From NCBI GenBank assembly GCA_015521705.1, contig WANR01000040.1, positions 1-64,000 of the forward strand: 64,000 nt of DNA, in the 5' to 3' direction. This DNA is from Desulfurococcales archaeon (GTDB lineage Archaea > Thermoproteota > Thermoprotei_A > Sulfolobales > Acidilobaceae). The translations under genes were made by a program, and so were the position numbers. Below the pieces are notes generated by a model that was given only the letters and a program-made list of their open reading frames with translations, did no database searches and was not told the DNA's origin. Of this stretch, positions 8,057 through 16,176 are shown one piece after another. Every line of letters starts with the position of its first letter. Within the stretch, counting starts at the first letter, position 1.

Positions 8057-9226
8057 TTGAGAATAGGCGTTATAGGGGCAGGATTCGCAGGCCTAATGTT
8101 TGCCCTAAGCTTTGCTAGAGAAGGGTATAGCGTGGATGTTTTCGAGGAACATGGCAGAGTCGGTTATCCTCCCCACTGTACCGGAATAGTTTCCTCTAGA
8201 ACAATGGAGCTCATTGGGAGCCCTGCCAAGGAGTCGCTTGAGAGGCGCTACAGGGCTCTATGGATCGGGGCTAATGGGGTATATGCCAGGGTGGAGCCTA
8301 GCGGGTACGTGGCTAAGCTAGACAGGGAGCTGCTCGAGGCTCTCATGTTAGAGGAGCTAGAGTCCCTGGGGGTCAGGGTGTCTCTGGGAACCAGGGTCTC
8401 TCTTGTAAAGCCAGAGGGGAAGATTTGGGTTAGAGGATCCCCTAAGGCCTACGATGCAGTGATCCTGGCCGACGGGTTCCATGGCAGGATCCACAAGAGG
8501 CTAGGCATTGGATATGGGGGCGAAAAGCTTCTGGGGCTAAACGCTATAGCTAGGAGTAGGAGGGGATACGATGATATTGTAGTTGATTTCTCCGAGAGGC
8601 TAAGTGAGGGGTTTTTCTCGTGGATAGTGCCAGTAGAGGGGCATGTAGTGATAGGTACTGCCACCCGCGACCCAGCACTATTGAAGGTAAAGATGAGGGC
8701 GCTAGCCAGAAAGGCTGGTGTAGAGGAGTTTGAGAGGGTGTACGGCGGGCCCGTGCTTCTGGGCCCTCCAGCTGAAAGGCTTTATAGAGGGAGAGTCCTA
8801 GTAGTTGGGGACGCCGGCGGCCTGGTAAAGCCGTTGACGGGGGGAGGGCTTTACCCGAACGCTTTAGCCGCCTCTCTAGCCTCTCTTATGGCGAAGCGTG
8901 GGGTAGACCCGGCAGTAGCTGTGAGGAAGGCTCTCTGCAGGGTGAGTAGGGAACTGTGGGCCCAGTACTATGTTGCTCGGGCGATCCTGGAGAATAAAGG
9001 GGCTCTGGAGAAAGCCGTGTTATTATCTAATATTACCGGCTTAACCGGGGCACTCAAAGGCTCTATAGACTTTGACAGGCATGAAAGAATACCAGCAATA
9101 GGGCTCTCTAACCCCTTCAGGCTGGCGGGTGTCATTGCAGGCCTGGCAATACTGTCGCCAGGCATGCTGGGGCGTGCCGCAGAGTTAGCATCAGGCCTTG
9201 CCGGGAGCCGCAGGTTAAAGTGTTGA
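8057..9226 (+). CDS. FAD-dependent geranylgeranyl reductase family protein
   Basis: 389 residues. GAGFAGL at 7-13 starts an N-terminal FAD-binding Rossmann fold, and GDAGGLVKPLTGGG near residues 255-268 is the second FAD motif typical of geranylgeranyl reductases. Members saturate isoprenoid chains of archaeal ether lipids or related prenyl compounds, so a membrane-lipid role is likely; the exact substrate is not readable. Start is TTG at 8057. A TATA-like stretch (ATTATTTACTAAAGTAATTA) is near 7995-8015. Confidence 0.85.
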   Translation: MRIGVIGAGFAGLMFALSFAREGYSVDVFEEHGRVGYPPHCTGIVSSRTMELIGSPAKESLERRYRALWIGANGVYARVEPSGYVAKLDRELLEALMLEELESLGVRVSLGTRVSLVKPEGKIWVRGSPKAYDAVILADGFHGRIHKRLGIGYGGEKLLGLNAIARSRRGYDDIVVDFSERLSEGFFSWIVPVEGHVVIGTATRDPALLKVKMRALARKAGVEEFERVYGGPVLLGPPAERLYRGRVLVVGDAGGLVKPLTGGGLYPNALAASLASLMAKRGVDPAVAVRKALCRVSRELWAQYYVARAILENKGALEKAVLLSNITGLTGALKGSIDFDRHERIPAIGLSNPFRLAGVIAGLAILSPGMLGRAAELASGLAGSRRLKC

Positions 9227-9249
9227 CCCAAAGAAGCCAATGGCTCTAT

Positions 9250-9978
9250 CTACTGGGCTTGGAGCCCTAGCAGCTTAAGCGCTATTTCCCTGAAACCAGC
9301 TCCTCCAGGCTTTGACGCTACATAGTCTACAACCTCTTTAACCCTCTCATCAGCGTCGGAGGGTGCCGCTGAGAACCCTACAACCTCGAGCATCTCTATA
9401 TCATTCTCTCCATCACCCACCCCGCCCAGCTCGCTTAGCCCTACGCCAAGTAGCTTGGCTACTTTTCTGGCGCCGAGCGATTTGCCGCCGTGGGGCGGTA
9501 GTATGTGGAGGGCATAGCCGCTCCACTGAGGCTTATAGCCAGACTCGATCACTATCCTGGAGGCCTCGGCGAGCACGCGTCTATCCACTTTCTCGCCCCT
9601 GCGCGGTAGCAGTGCCAAGTCGTGGTGGCGGTATTGGTTCTGCCAGGACTCCACGAAGCCCAGCGACTCAATTTTCTTGATCAGGCTCTCTGGGGGCCTC
9701 CCTTCGCAGAAATGTATTACACGCCCCTGGTACAGGGCGACGCACCCATTCTCGCCTATCACGGGGCCGCTGGACCCTAGGTAGTAGGCTAGGCCGGCCG
9801 TTACTGGAAGACTGTTGCCAGAAACCAGAACCACAACGACACCCCTCCTCTCCAGCAGCCTCACGCCAGCCACCGCGTCGAGGCTAATGAGCTTACTCCC
9901 CCTAGCCTCTGTTAGAGTTCCATCCACATCCACCAGCACTGCCTTGATGGGCCCTGGCAACCCGGACCACCTTTGCAC
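9250..9978 (-). CDS. pgp: HAD-family phosphoglycolate phosphatase (archaeal type)
   Basis: 242 residues. Motif I DVDGTL lies near 16-21 with both catalytic aspartates, motif II (VSGNS) near 53-57, and a Lys (GGKS) precedes motif IV GDGENDIEM near 200-208. The cap lies between motifs II and III, as in the archaeal Thermoplasma-type phosphoglycolate phosphatases. The expected reaction is 2-phosphoglycolate to glycolate, clearing an oxygenation or DNA-repair by-product. The 3' end is convergent with the lipid reductase, and the 5' end is divergent from the RNA methylase. Confidence 0.82.
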   Translation of the reverse strand: MQRWSGLPGPIKAVLVDVDGTLTEARGSKLISLDAVAGVRLLERRGVVVVLVSGNSLPVTAGLAYYLGSSGPVIGENGCVALYQGRVIHFCEGRPPESLIKKIESLGFVESWQNQYRHHDLALLPRRGEKVDRRVLAEASRIVIESGYKPQWSGYALHILPPHGGKSLGARKVAKLLGVGLSELGGVGDGENDIEMLEVVGFSAAPSDADERVKEVVDYVASKPGGAGFREIALKLLGLQAQ

Positions 9979-10094
9979 TTGCCGCTCTGTGAGGGAGAGG
10001 CCAAGCCCCTTTTTAGCATCCTTATTAGTACCGCCATTTAATCTAATAAACCGCGGGCCTGGATGACTTGGCCGACATAGGCTGAGAGGATTTG

Positions 10095-11279
10095 ATGAAG
10101 GGTCAATGGGACGACAGGCCGCTTCTCTCCTGCGGTACCAGGATACGCTACGACACCGGGCTAGCAGAGGTGCTCGAAGCGTCTAGTGGTAACGTTTGCG
10201 TGCTGATGGACAGGCTCCAAAGGCCCCCCGACAGGATCTATGTGAGGGTTAACACGCTGAAGATAAGGCCTGAAGACTACCAGAGCCTCGCCAGGGATCA
10301 TGGCTTCTGGCTGGAGAGAGACGAGGAGCTAGGCGAGGCTCTCTGGGCCCCCGTCAAGGGGCCGCGGAGTCTTAAGAGGCTGGACAAGACAGTGGTGGCT
10401 GATAAGGCGGCTGCAGAGTCTGTAATGACGGGGAGCGACCTCTTCGCCCCGGGGGTGGTTTATGCTAAAGGCGTGGAGAGGGGCGATAGTGTGTCGATCG
10501 TCTCTCCTAACGGGGTTCACGTGGGTAACGGAGTAGCGGTTATGTCGTGGAGGGAAATAGCCTCTATAGGGGTGGGAGTAGCTGTTAGGGTGTATGAATC
10601 GCTCTATGAGGGCCCGAAGATCTCCGAGCTTCCGGGGTTGAAGGAGGGACTTGTATATGCCCAGAGCCTGCCAGCCATGTATGTTGCCCACGTCCTCGAC
10701 CCAAGGCCGGGGGAGACTATAGTAGACATGACTGCGGCTCCAGGGGGTAAAATAACGCATATAGCCCAGATCGTTAGGGGCAATGCAAGGCTCATAGCCA
10801 TAGACAGGCGTGGCAGGGTGGACAAGCTCGTTTCAAACCTGAAAAGGCTCGGCGTCAGCGAGCATGTCTCGGTATACGCCATAGACTCTAGGAGGGCCTC
10901 AGCCGAGCTGCCCTGGCTCAGAGATAGGGTGGACAGGGTCATTATAGACCCGCCATGCACGGATATAGGCGTGATCCCTAAAGTGTACGACAGGAAGACT
11001 CTTAGGGACGCCGTAGCCATGCACAGGTACCAGGTCCAGTTCGTTAGGGAAGCCCATAGACTTCTGAAGCGTGGAGGGGTCCTAGTATATTCTACGTGCA
11101 CCCTAACAAGCCTAGAAAACGAGGCCGTCATACTAAGGGCGCTTGATATGGGCTTCGAGCTAGATGAAGCAGTGGATGTAGGGAAACGCTATAGGACAGA
11201 TATGGGGCTGAGATTTAACCCAGTGAGAGACGGGACACCGGGGTTCTTCGTCAGTTATAGGCTAGTAAAGAAACGGTAA
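10095..11279 (+). CDS. RNA cytosine-C5 methyltransferase (NOL1/NOP2/Sun) with PUA domain
   Basis: 394 residues. Residues about 80-165 form a PUA RNA-binding domain, placed as in NSUN6-like enzymes. The C-terminal SAM-dependent fold has motif I DMTAAPGGK near 214-222, the DPPCTD motif near 284 and the catalytic STCT near 333; the two cysteines are the release and nucleophile residues of m5C methylases. Substrate is tRNA or rRNA. I chose ATG at 10095, four bases after GAGAGGA; a TTG immediately before it is possible. Confidence 0.92.
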   Translation: MKGQWDDRPLLSCGTRIRYDTGLAEVLEASSGNVCVLMDRLQRPPDRIYVRVNTLKIRPEDYQSLARDHGFWLERDEELGEALWAPVKGPRSLKRLDKTVVADKAAAESVMTGSDLFAPGVVYAKGVERGDSVSIVSPNGVHVGNGVAVMSWREIASIGVGVAVRVYESLYEGPKISELPGLKEGLVYAQSLPAMYVAHVLDPRPGETIVDMTAAPGGKITHIAQIVRGNARLIAIDRRGRVDKLVSNLKRLGVSEHVSVYAIDSRRASAELPWLRDRVDRVIIDPPCTDIGVIPKVYDRKTLRDAVAMHRYQVQFVREAHRLLKRGGVLVYSTCTLTSLENEAVILRALDMGFELDEAVDVGKRYRTDMGLRFNPVRDGTPGFFVSYRLVKKR

Positions 11280-11392
11280 CGGCCAGGGCGCGAGAGACCC
11301 CGGCGTAAAACAACCGTATATTTTCGGGTAAACTGTCATAATCACACCGCCTAGAAGCAATCATCATAGGCGCGTCTCATGGTGCAGCAACC

Positions 11393-11521
11393 TTGGGCTC
11401 CAAAAAGAGCGTGGGGAGGGGAGCCTTAGCCATAATGCTTGCCTGGGTCTTGGCGCTACTCATCACCTGGATAGTAGCTGTTAAGAAACTCCTTGCAGGG
11501 GGTTGGATCTATGGAGCATGA
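11393..11521 (+). CDS. cbaD: Cytochrome ba3 oxidase subunit IIa-like peptide (42 residues)
   Basis: A 42-codon frame from TTG (11393) to TGA (11519-11521). It has a short basic N-terminus (SKKSVGRG), one membrane helix rich in Leu, Trp, Ile and Val, and a Lys-Lys stop-transfer signal. Size, topology and position directly ahead of subunit II match the single-helix subunit IIa of Thermus ba3 oxidase. Its stop overlaps the start of the next gene by 11 bases, which supports translation coupling. GTG at 11411 is an alternative start. Confidence 0.65.
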   Translation: MGSKKSVGRGALAIMLAWVLALLITWIVAVKKLLAGGWIYGA

Positions 11522-12011
11522 GGAAGGTAGCACCCTGGAATTCGTCTGGATAACTATTGTCGCGGCAGTTATAGCAGGTCTCGCAGCGTCCATGGCATAC
11601 TACGGGTTCGCTAAGGGCTTTAACCCCGTATGCAATGCCACCCCCATCAGTATCGAGGATATAGAGGCTGGAAGATTCGAGCCGGGCGTCGAAGAGATCG
11701 CCCCAGGAATCTACAGGGTCAACATAGTTGCCAGGCAGTTCTCCTTCGAGCCCTCAGAAATAGTGCTCGTGGACCCCAAGAGGGTCGAGTTTAGGGTAGT
11801 AAGCATGGACGTCATACACGGGTTCCAGATACCAGGCACCAGCGTAAACTCGATGGTACTACCAGGCTACATTGGCGTGTTCGTGTGGGAGCCTCCCGAG
11901 GGCATCGAGGGCGAGTTCCTAATACTCTGCAACGAGTACTGCGGGCTCGGGCACGACTACATGAGAGCAGTCGTGAAGATCTCTTCGAGCAGCTCGTTGC
12001 TCGAGGGGTGA
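11511..12011 (+). CDS. cbaB: B-type cytochrome c oxidase subunit II (CuA)
   Basis: 166 residues from ATG at 11511, behind GGGGGTTGG. One N-terminal membrane helix (about 11-35) carries an extracellular cupredoxin domain. CuA ligands are His103, Cys140, Cys144, His148 and Met151, in the C-x3-C-x3-H-x2-M arrangement. A single helix is typical of B-type oxidases. It accepts electrons from a soluble or tethered donor; no cytochrome c gene is seen nearby. Confidence 0.93.
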   Translation: MEHEEGSTLEFVWITIVAAVIAGLAASMAYYGFAKGFNPVCNATPISIEDIEAGRFEPGVEEIAPGIYRVNIVARQFSFEPSEIVLVDPKRVEFRVVSMDVIHGFQIPGTSVNSMVLPGYIGVFVWEPPEGIEGEFLILCNEYCGLGHDYMRAVVKISSSSSLLEG

Positions 12012-12020
12012 ACATAAGGG

Positions 12021-13655
12021 ATGACGGGGAGTTATGGGGTGGAGGACAGGTTCGCTAGGATCACAATTACATTCTCCGTACTGCTCCTACTCTTAGGCGG
12101 CATTTTCGGGCTAGCGCAGGTGATCAATAGAGCCCCCTACTTTGAGCTGCCGAGCTTTCTCGAAGTCTCTCCAAAGACCTATTACACATTCCTTACAGGG
12201 CATGGGGTCTTCCTTGCAGTCGCTATTCCAATATTCTGGATAACCGGGTTCACTGCATACCTCGCCCCACGCGTTCTAGGCAAAAACCTTAGAGGCGGCC
12301 TGCTCCGCCTGTCGCTACTCATGATGTTTGCCGGCGCCATTATGGCGGCAGCCGCCATTCTCTCAGGGAGATCCGCGGTACTGTACACCTTCTATGCGCC
12401 TCTAAAGGCGCACCCACTATTCTATCTAGGGGCAGCACTGCTCGTTCTCGGGAGCTGGGTTTTCGCTGCAGCGTTCTTCCTACAGTACCTCGAGTGGAGG
12501 AGGGAGAACAGGGGTAGAGGTACGCCTATAGCGGTTTATGGCCTGTTAACAACGTTCATTGTATGGATAGAGGCTACCGTGCCACTGGTAATAGACGTCT
12601 TGAAGAACCTGCTGCCCATGAGCCTCTTCGGAGCCAAGGTTGACGCGCTAGAAGCAAGAACCTGGTTCTGGTTCTTCGGGCACCCTCTCGTGTACTTCTG
12701 GCTGCTACCTATAGTGACCCTCTGGTACTACATGATACCCAAAATGCTGGGGGTCAGGATCTTTAGCGAGAAAATGGCTAGAGTGGCTTTTATCATGTTC
12801 ATCATAGCCTCAACACCCGTAGGGCTGCACCACCAGCTGGTGGATCCAGGCGTTTCCGCGGTCTACAAGTATCTACAAGTACTCCTAACACTAGTAGTAG
12901 CATCTCCCAGCCTGTTGACAGCCTTCAACATACTGGCCACCATGGAGATGGGTGGGAAGGCCAGGGGAGGAGGCGCGCTTTCATGGATCCTGAAGCAGCC
13001 ATGGGGCAACCCGGTCTATGCAGGCCTGGCCGTGACGTTCATAGTATTCGGCATTGGAGGGCTCACCGGAATAATAAACGCGGGCTACCAGCTGAACCTC
13101 CTCGTGCATAACACTACCTGGATAGTGGGCCACTTCCACATGACCGTAGCCACTATAGTAGCCGTCGGCTATATAGCTGCCACGTACTCTCTACTAGCAG
13201 AGCTATTTGGTAAAGGCGTGAAGTGGCCCAGGCTAGCCCTGGCACAGCCCTACCTCTGGCTTGTAGGCATACTAATCTTCTCGTTCTCATACTACATTGC
13301 AGGCATGGAGGGTGCACCAAGGAGGATGCTCAACATAGAAGGGGCTGGGGGGCCACCGATCCCCAGCGAGTGGATTTACACCCTCCAGCTGGGGGCCGTG
13401 GGTGGCATAGTAATGAGCGCCTCCGGCGCCCTAGCAGTCCTGGTATTCTTCTACTCGCTACTAAGGGGAGGGATAGCAGTTGCAAGAATAGCTCCCAACC
13501 CGCACCCAGAAGAGGGAGACCCCTACCATCCCCTACTAGAGAACTGGAGACTATGGATAGCAGTAGCTATAGTACTGATCCTCGTAGCCTATATACCGAC
13601 GTTCTACGAGCTCTATTCTAGAGGACTCGCACCTGTCAGCCCTGTCGGCGTTTAA
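12021..13655 (+). CDS. cbaA: B-type (ba3) haem-copper oxidase subunit I
   Basis: 544 residues and about 13 membrane helices. Low-spin haem ligands are His60 (TGHG) and the second His of GHFHM near 372; the first His of that motif binds the high-spin haem. CuB ligands are the His of GHPLVY near 221, whose Tyr four residues on forms the His-Tyr crosslink, and His-His near 270-271. The sequence follows the Thermus ba3 and archaeal B family rather than the A type encoded at 30.7 kb. It starts nine bases after subunit II. Confidence 0.95.
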   Translation: MTGSYGVEDRFARITITFSVLLLLLGGIFGLAQVINRAPYFELPSFLEVSPKTYYTFLTGHGVFLAVAIPIFWITGFTAYLAPRVLGKNLRGGLLRLSLLMMFAGAIMAAAAILSGRSAVLYTFYAPLKAHPLFYLGAALLVLGSWVFAAAFFLQYLEWRRENRGRGTPIAVYGLLTTFIVWIEATVPLVIDVLKNLLPMSLFGAKVDALEARTWFWFFGHPLVYFWLLPIVTLWYYMIPKMLGVRIFSEKMARVAFIMFIIASTPVGLHHQLVDPGVSAVYKYLQVLLTLVVASPSLLTAFNILATMEMGGKARGGGALSWILKQPWGNPVYAGLAVTFIVFGIGGLTGIINAGYQLNLLVHNTTWIVGHFHMTVATIVAVGYIAATYSLLAELFGKGVKWPRLALAQPYLWLVGILIFSFSYYIAGMEGAPRRMLNIEGAGGPPIPSEWIYTLQLGAVGGIVMSASGALAVLVFFYSLLRGGIAVARIAPNPHPEEGDPYHPLLENWRLWIAVAIVLILVAYIPTFYELYSRGLAPVSPVGV

Positions 13656-13674
13656 CGCTGCCGAAATGTTTAGA

Positions 13675-13690
13675 CATTAATATATAATTT
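13675..13690 (+). promoter_or_regulatory. Strong TATA box ahead of SCO gene
   Basis: ATTAATATATAATTTT sits just before the first ATG (13696). A start about 26 bases below its centre would fall near 13708, downstream of that ATG and right at TTG 13711 or GTG 13714. Transcription from it would therefore give a leaderless SCO mRNA using a later start. Confidence 0.45.
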
Positions 13691-13695
13691 TTAAC

Positions 13696-14379
13696 ATGGA
13701 AATCCTGTCATTGGTGACCAAGTTGAGGCTGCGAACCCTTATACTAGTAGTGGCGATCGCATCCATCATAGGAGCGCTCTCCGGGTACGCTGTTATCAAG
13801 CTAGCGTTCCAACCCTCCGAGGAGGAAAGGCCCGTAGAGACGATCAGCGGCATAAACGTGCTCAAATGGAACAGGCCGGTAGAGAGCCTTAGAGTAGAAA
13901 CCAGCAAGGGCCCCATGGAGATCCCGGTGAAAGGCAAGGTCAACGTCGTAGTGCCCCAGTACGTTAACTGCCCAGATATTTGCCACTTGGAGTCGCTCAT
14001 GATGAAGTATGCCATGAAGAAGGCTATAGAGGAGGGGCTGGAAGACGAGGTTGTATGGGTCACTATTGACGTAGATCCATGGAACGGCTCTATGGAAGCC
14101 GCAGTGAACTATATGGAGAGCATAGCAGGGGAACTCCTCGGCGAGATAGAGTGGATCTGGGTGCTAGACGATCTGGACAACATGAGGAGGGTATACGACG
14201 CCTACACTATGGCCGTGGAGAGAGATAATGAAACAGGGCTTGTAACGCACACTGCTCTATTCTACATAGTAGACAGGAACGGGGTTCTAGTATATATTGT
14301 CCAGCCAAACTGGGACGACATAGCGGGCACAGGAGCAGTCTTATGGAGCAAGATTAAAGAGGTTATACAGAGAGACTAA
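13696..14379 (+). CDS. sco: SCO1/SenC-family copper chaperone
   Basis: 227 residues. A signal-anchor helix is at about 13-32, followed by an extracellular thioredoxin-fold domain. The copper ligands are Cys92 and Cys96 (C-P-D-I-C) with His185 (VTHT). SCO proteins load and reduce the CuA centre of subunit II, which fits its place after the ba3 genes. Start may be ATG 13696, or TTG 13711/GTG 13714 if the TATA box right upstream is used. The thioredoxin-CcdA fusion that could reduce it follows directly. Confidence 0.9.
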   Translation: MEILSLVTKLRLRTLILVVAIASIIGALSGYAVIKLAFQPSEEERPVETISGINVLKWNRPVESLRVETSKGPMEIPVKGKVNVVVPQYVNCPDICHLESLMMKYAMKKAIEEGLEDEVVWVTIDVDPWNGSMEAAVNYMESIAGELLGEIEWIWVLDDLDNMRRVYDAYTMAVERDNETGLVTHTALFYIVDRNGVLVYIVQPNWDDIAGTGAVLWSKIKEVIQRD

Positions 14380-14426
14380 GACATAGGCTAGGAGCCGACG
14401 GGTAAACGGGGAGGGTGTTTTCAGGC

Positions 14427-15599
14427 TTGACCAAGCAGAGACTACTGGAGACAAAGGAAAAATTGACCCTGGGGAGGCTAGCCCTGATAGCCCTTCTAGG
14501 CACAGTGCTTCTAGCCGCGACTAGCTATGCCATGAATTCCCTCCTAGACGTGCCGCAAGGACTGTACGGACCTTCCAACGTCATAAATTTGACATCGAAG
14601 AACCAAGACTTGTGGGGCTATATTGAATCCAATGAAAAGGTCGTCCTTTTCTGGGAAACAGAGTTCTGCCCCGGCTGTAAAATACTGAGACCCTACCTCT
14701 TAGACCTGGCACAGCAAATGCCCGACGTCCTCTTCGTGAGGGTTCACATAGATAAGCTGTTATCCGAGGACGCAGACTACGCCCTAGCCCTCGCGGACGA
14801 GTTCAAAGTCTACGGGACACCCACAATCATTGTCTACGTAAACGGCGTTGAGACCGGGCGGCATCTAGGACTCTTCAGAGAAGCATACGTATCGACGAGA
14901 AGTCAAGGATATTACCTCGAAAAGTTCATAAGGGACTCCCTCGAGAACAAGCCAGGCGGGCAAACCGAGGCCTCTCTGCAAAAACTCATGGGGACGGGCA
15001 TCCTGGCCCCCATGGTTTTCGGCGTTATCGGGGCACTGGCTCCCTGCAGTTTACCCATGATAGCATCATTCGCCGTAGTGAGTGGCCAGGGTGCCCAGAG
15101 GCGGGTCTGGGAGAGGATAGCCGTCAATACTGTAACACTAGTAAGCGCTACGATGACTATAGGCTTCGTACTAGCACTAGCCTACCTGGTCTCCACAGTA
15201 ATGGGTGTCCAGGTGCTTTACGCAGGCCTGCTTGCCTACATGGGCATCCTCATACTAGCATGGGGCCTGGCAAGCGTCCTAGGGACTAGCCCAGTGATAG
15301 TGGCGTCGCCCAAGCACAAGATAATATTTCCACTACTAGGCCTACAGTGCTCGCTACCCTTCCTGCTCGTAGCCATAGGAGCGGCGCCCAAAGACCCTTC
15401 AGGCGTGGTCGCTGCTTCAGCGTTCTTCGCCTTGGGATACTCAGCGCCCTACATAATAGCAGGGGTAGCCTCGCCCTCAACCATAGGCACTATGCAGAGA
15501 ATAGCATCTACCAGATGGTTCGGCACGCTTCAAGGCCTCGTCCTACTGGTTGCAGGAGCCTACCTCGTATACGAGAGCGGCTTATGGACCCTAGGATAG
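14427..15599 (+). CDS. Thioredoxin domain fused to CcdA/DsbD-type thiol transporter
   Basis: About 390 residues (numbering from a GTG at 14415). A signal anchor near 20-40 precedes an extracellular thioredoxin domain with C85-P-G-C88 and cis-Pro motif GTPT near 135. A six-helix CcdA-like domain (about 195-394) carries Cys211 (APCSLP) and Cys312 (LQCSLP), the redox pair of CcdA/DsbD. Electrons should pass from a cytoplasmic thiol donor through the membrane domain to the outer thioredoxin, which could reduce SCO or CuA cysteines. Start is TTG 14427, or GTG 14415 right after GGGGAGG. Confidence 0.88.
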   Translation: MTKQRLLETKEKLTLGRLALIALLGTVLLAATSYAMNSLLDVPQGLYGPSNVINLTSKNQDLWGYIESNEKVVLFWETEFCPGCKILRPYLLDLAQQMPDVLFVRVHIDKLLSEDADYALALADEFKVYGTPTIIVYVNGVETGRHLGLFREAYVSTRSQGYYLEKFIRDSLENKPGGQTEASLQKLMGTGILAPMVFGVIGALAPCSLPMIASFAVVSGQGAQRRVWERIAVNTVTLVSATMTIGFVLALAYLVSTVMGVQVLYAGLLAYMGILILAWGLASVLGTSPVIVASPKHKIIFPLLGLQCSLPFLLVAIGAAPKDPSGVVAASAFFALGYSAPYIIAGVASPSTIGTMQRIASTRWFGTLQGLVLLVAGAYLVYESGLWTLG

Positions 15600-15621
15600 G
15601 AAGCCTTGCCCTATAATGACC

Positions 15622-15933
15622 CTAGTAGCTAAACTTGAAAACCTGTACATGCTGGAGGCCCTTTATCTCCAACACGGAATCGGGGTTCACCAGCCCCATA
15701 TCTATAGCCTTCTTGATGACCCTCCTACCGGCCAATACCAGTACTGACGCCTCCCTCATCAACTCTTCAACCCTGTCATCGTCCACGAGATCTCCGCCGT
15801 AGAATTCCCGGGAAACTATTATCCTAACGCCGCTCTCCTCGTCGACAGCAGCTTTCCCCATGACTTCTTCGTCAGCTATAGAAACCATCAGGCCACCCTC
15901 AATCCTGATCACCCTGACATAGTACATGCCCAT
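15622..15933 (-). CDS. DUF424 family protein
   Basis: About 103 residues from ATG 15933; an upstream frame to 15999 exists but the family begins near this Met. The pattern is DUF424: a first strand YYVRVIR, a conserved EEVMGKA segment, then ISR-x-FYGG and a C-terminal VLEIKG. The family is nearly universal in archaea and has no settled function; in some genomes it neighbours translation factors. It is convergent with the CcdA fusion. Confidence 0.8.
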   Translation of the reverse strand: MGMYYVRVIRIEGGLMVSIADEEVMGKAAVDEESGVRIIVSREFYGGDLVDDDRVEELMREASVLVLAGRRVIKKAIDMGLVNPDSVLEIKGLQHVQVFKFSY

Positions 15934-16176
15934 TACAATAGCACCATGATAGGGATGTGACATGCAAAATATTAAGGGAAGCCTACATTGAAGCTTCAAG
16001 CCCCCCCGGGAGCCCTTGTGCTCAGTGACCGCCAGAACCCGTAACTATTAATCCACGTTACCGTCAACCCGTGAGACAATAACGAGCAGCCATGACGGGG
16101 CCCGAAGGAGGGTAGCTCAAAACACACGCACGAGCAACTACTGGTATGCTACCTAAGTAAAGTCACCGAACACGCG

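Noticed and set aside
9250-9978. Missing histidinol-phosphate phosphatase
   Set aside because: The cap type and motifs fit archaeal phosphoglycolate phosphatase, and it is not linked to the his genes.
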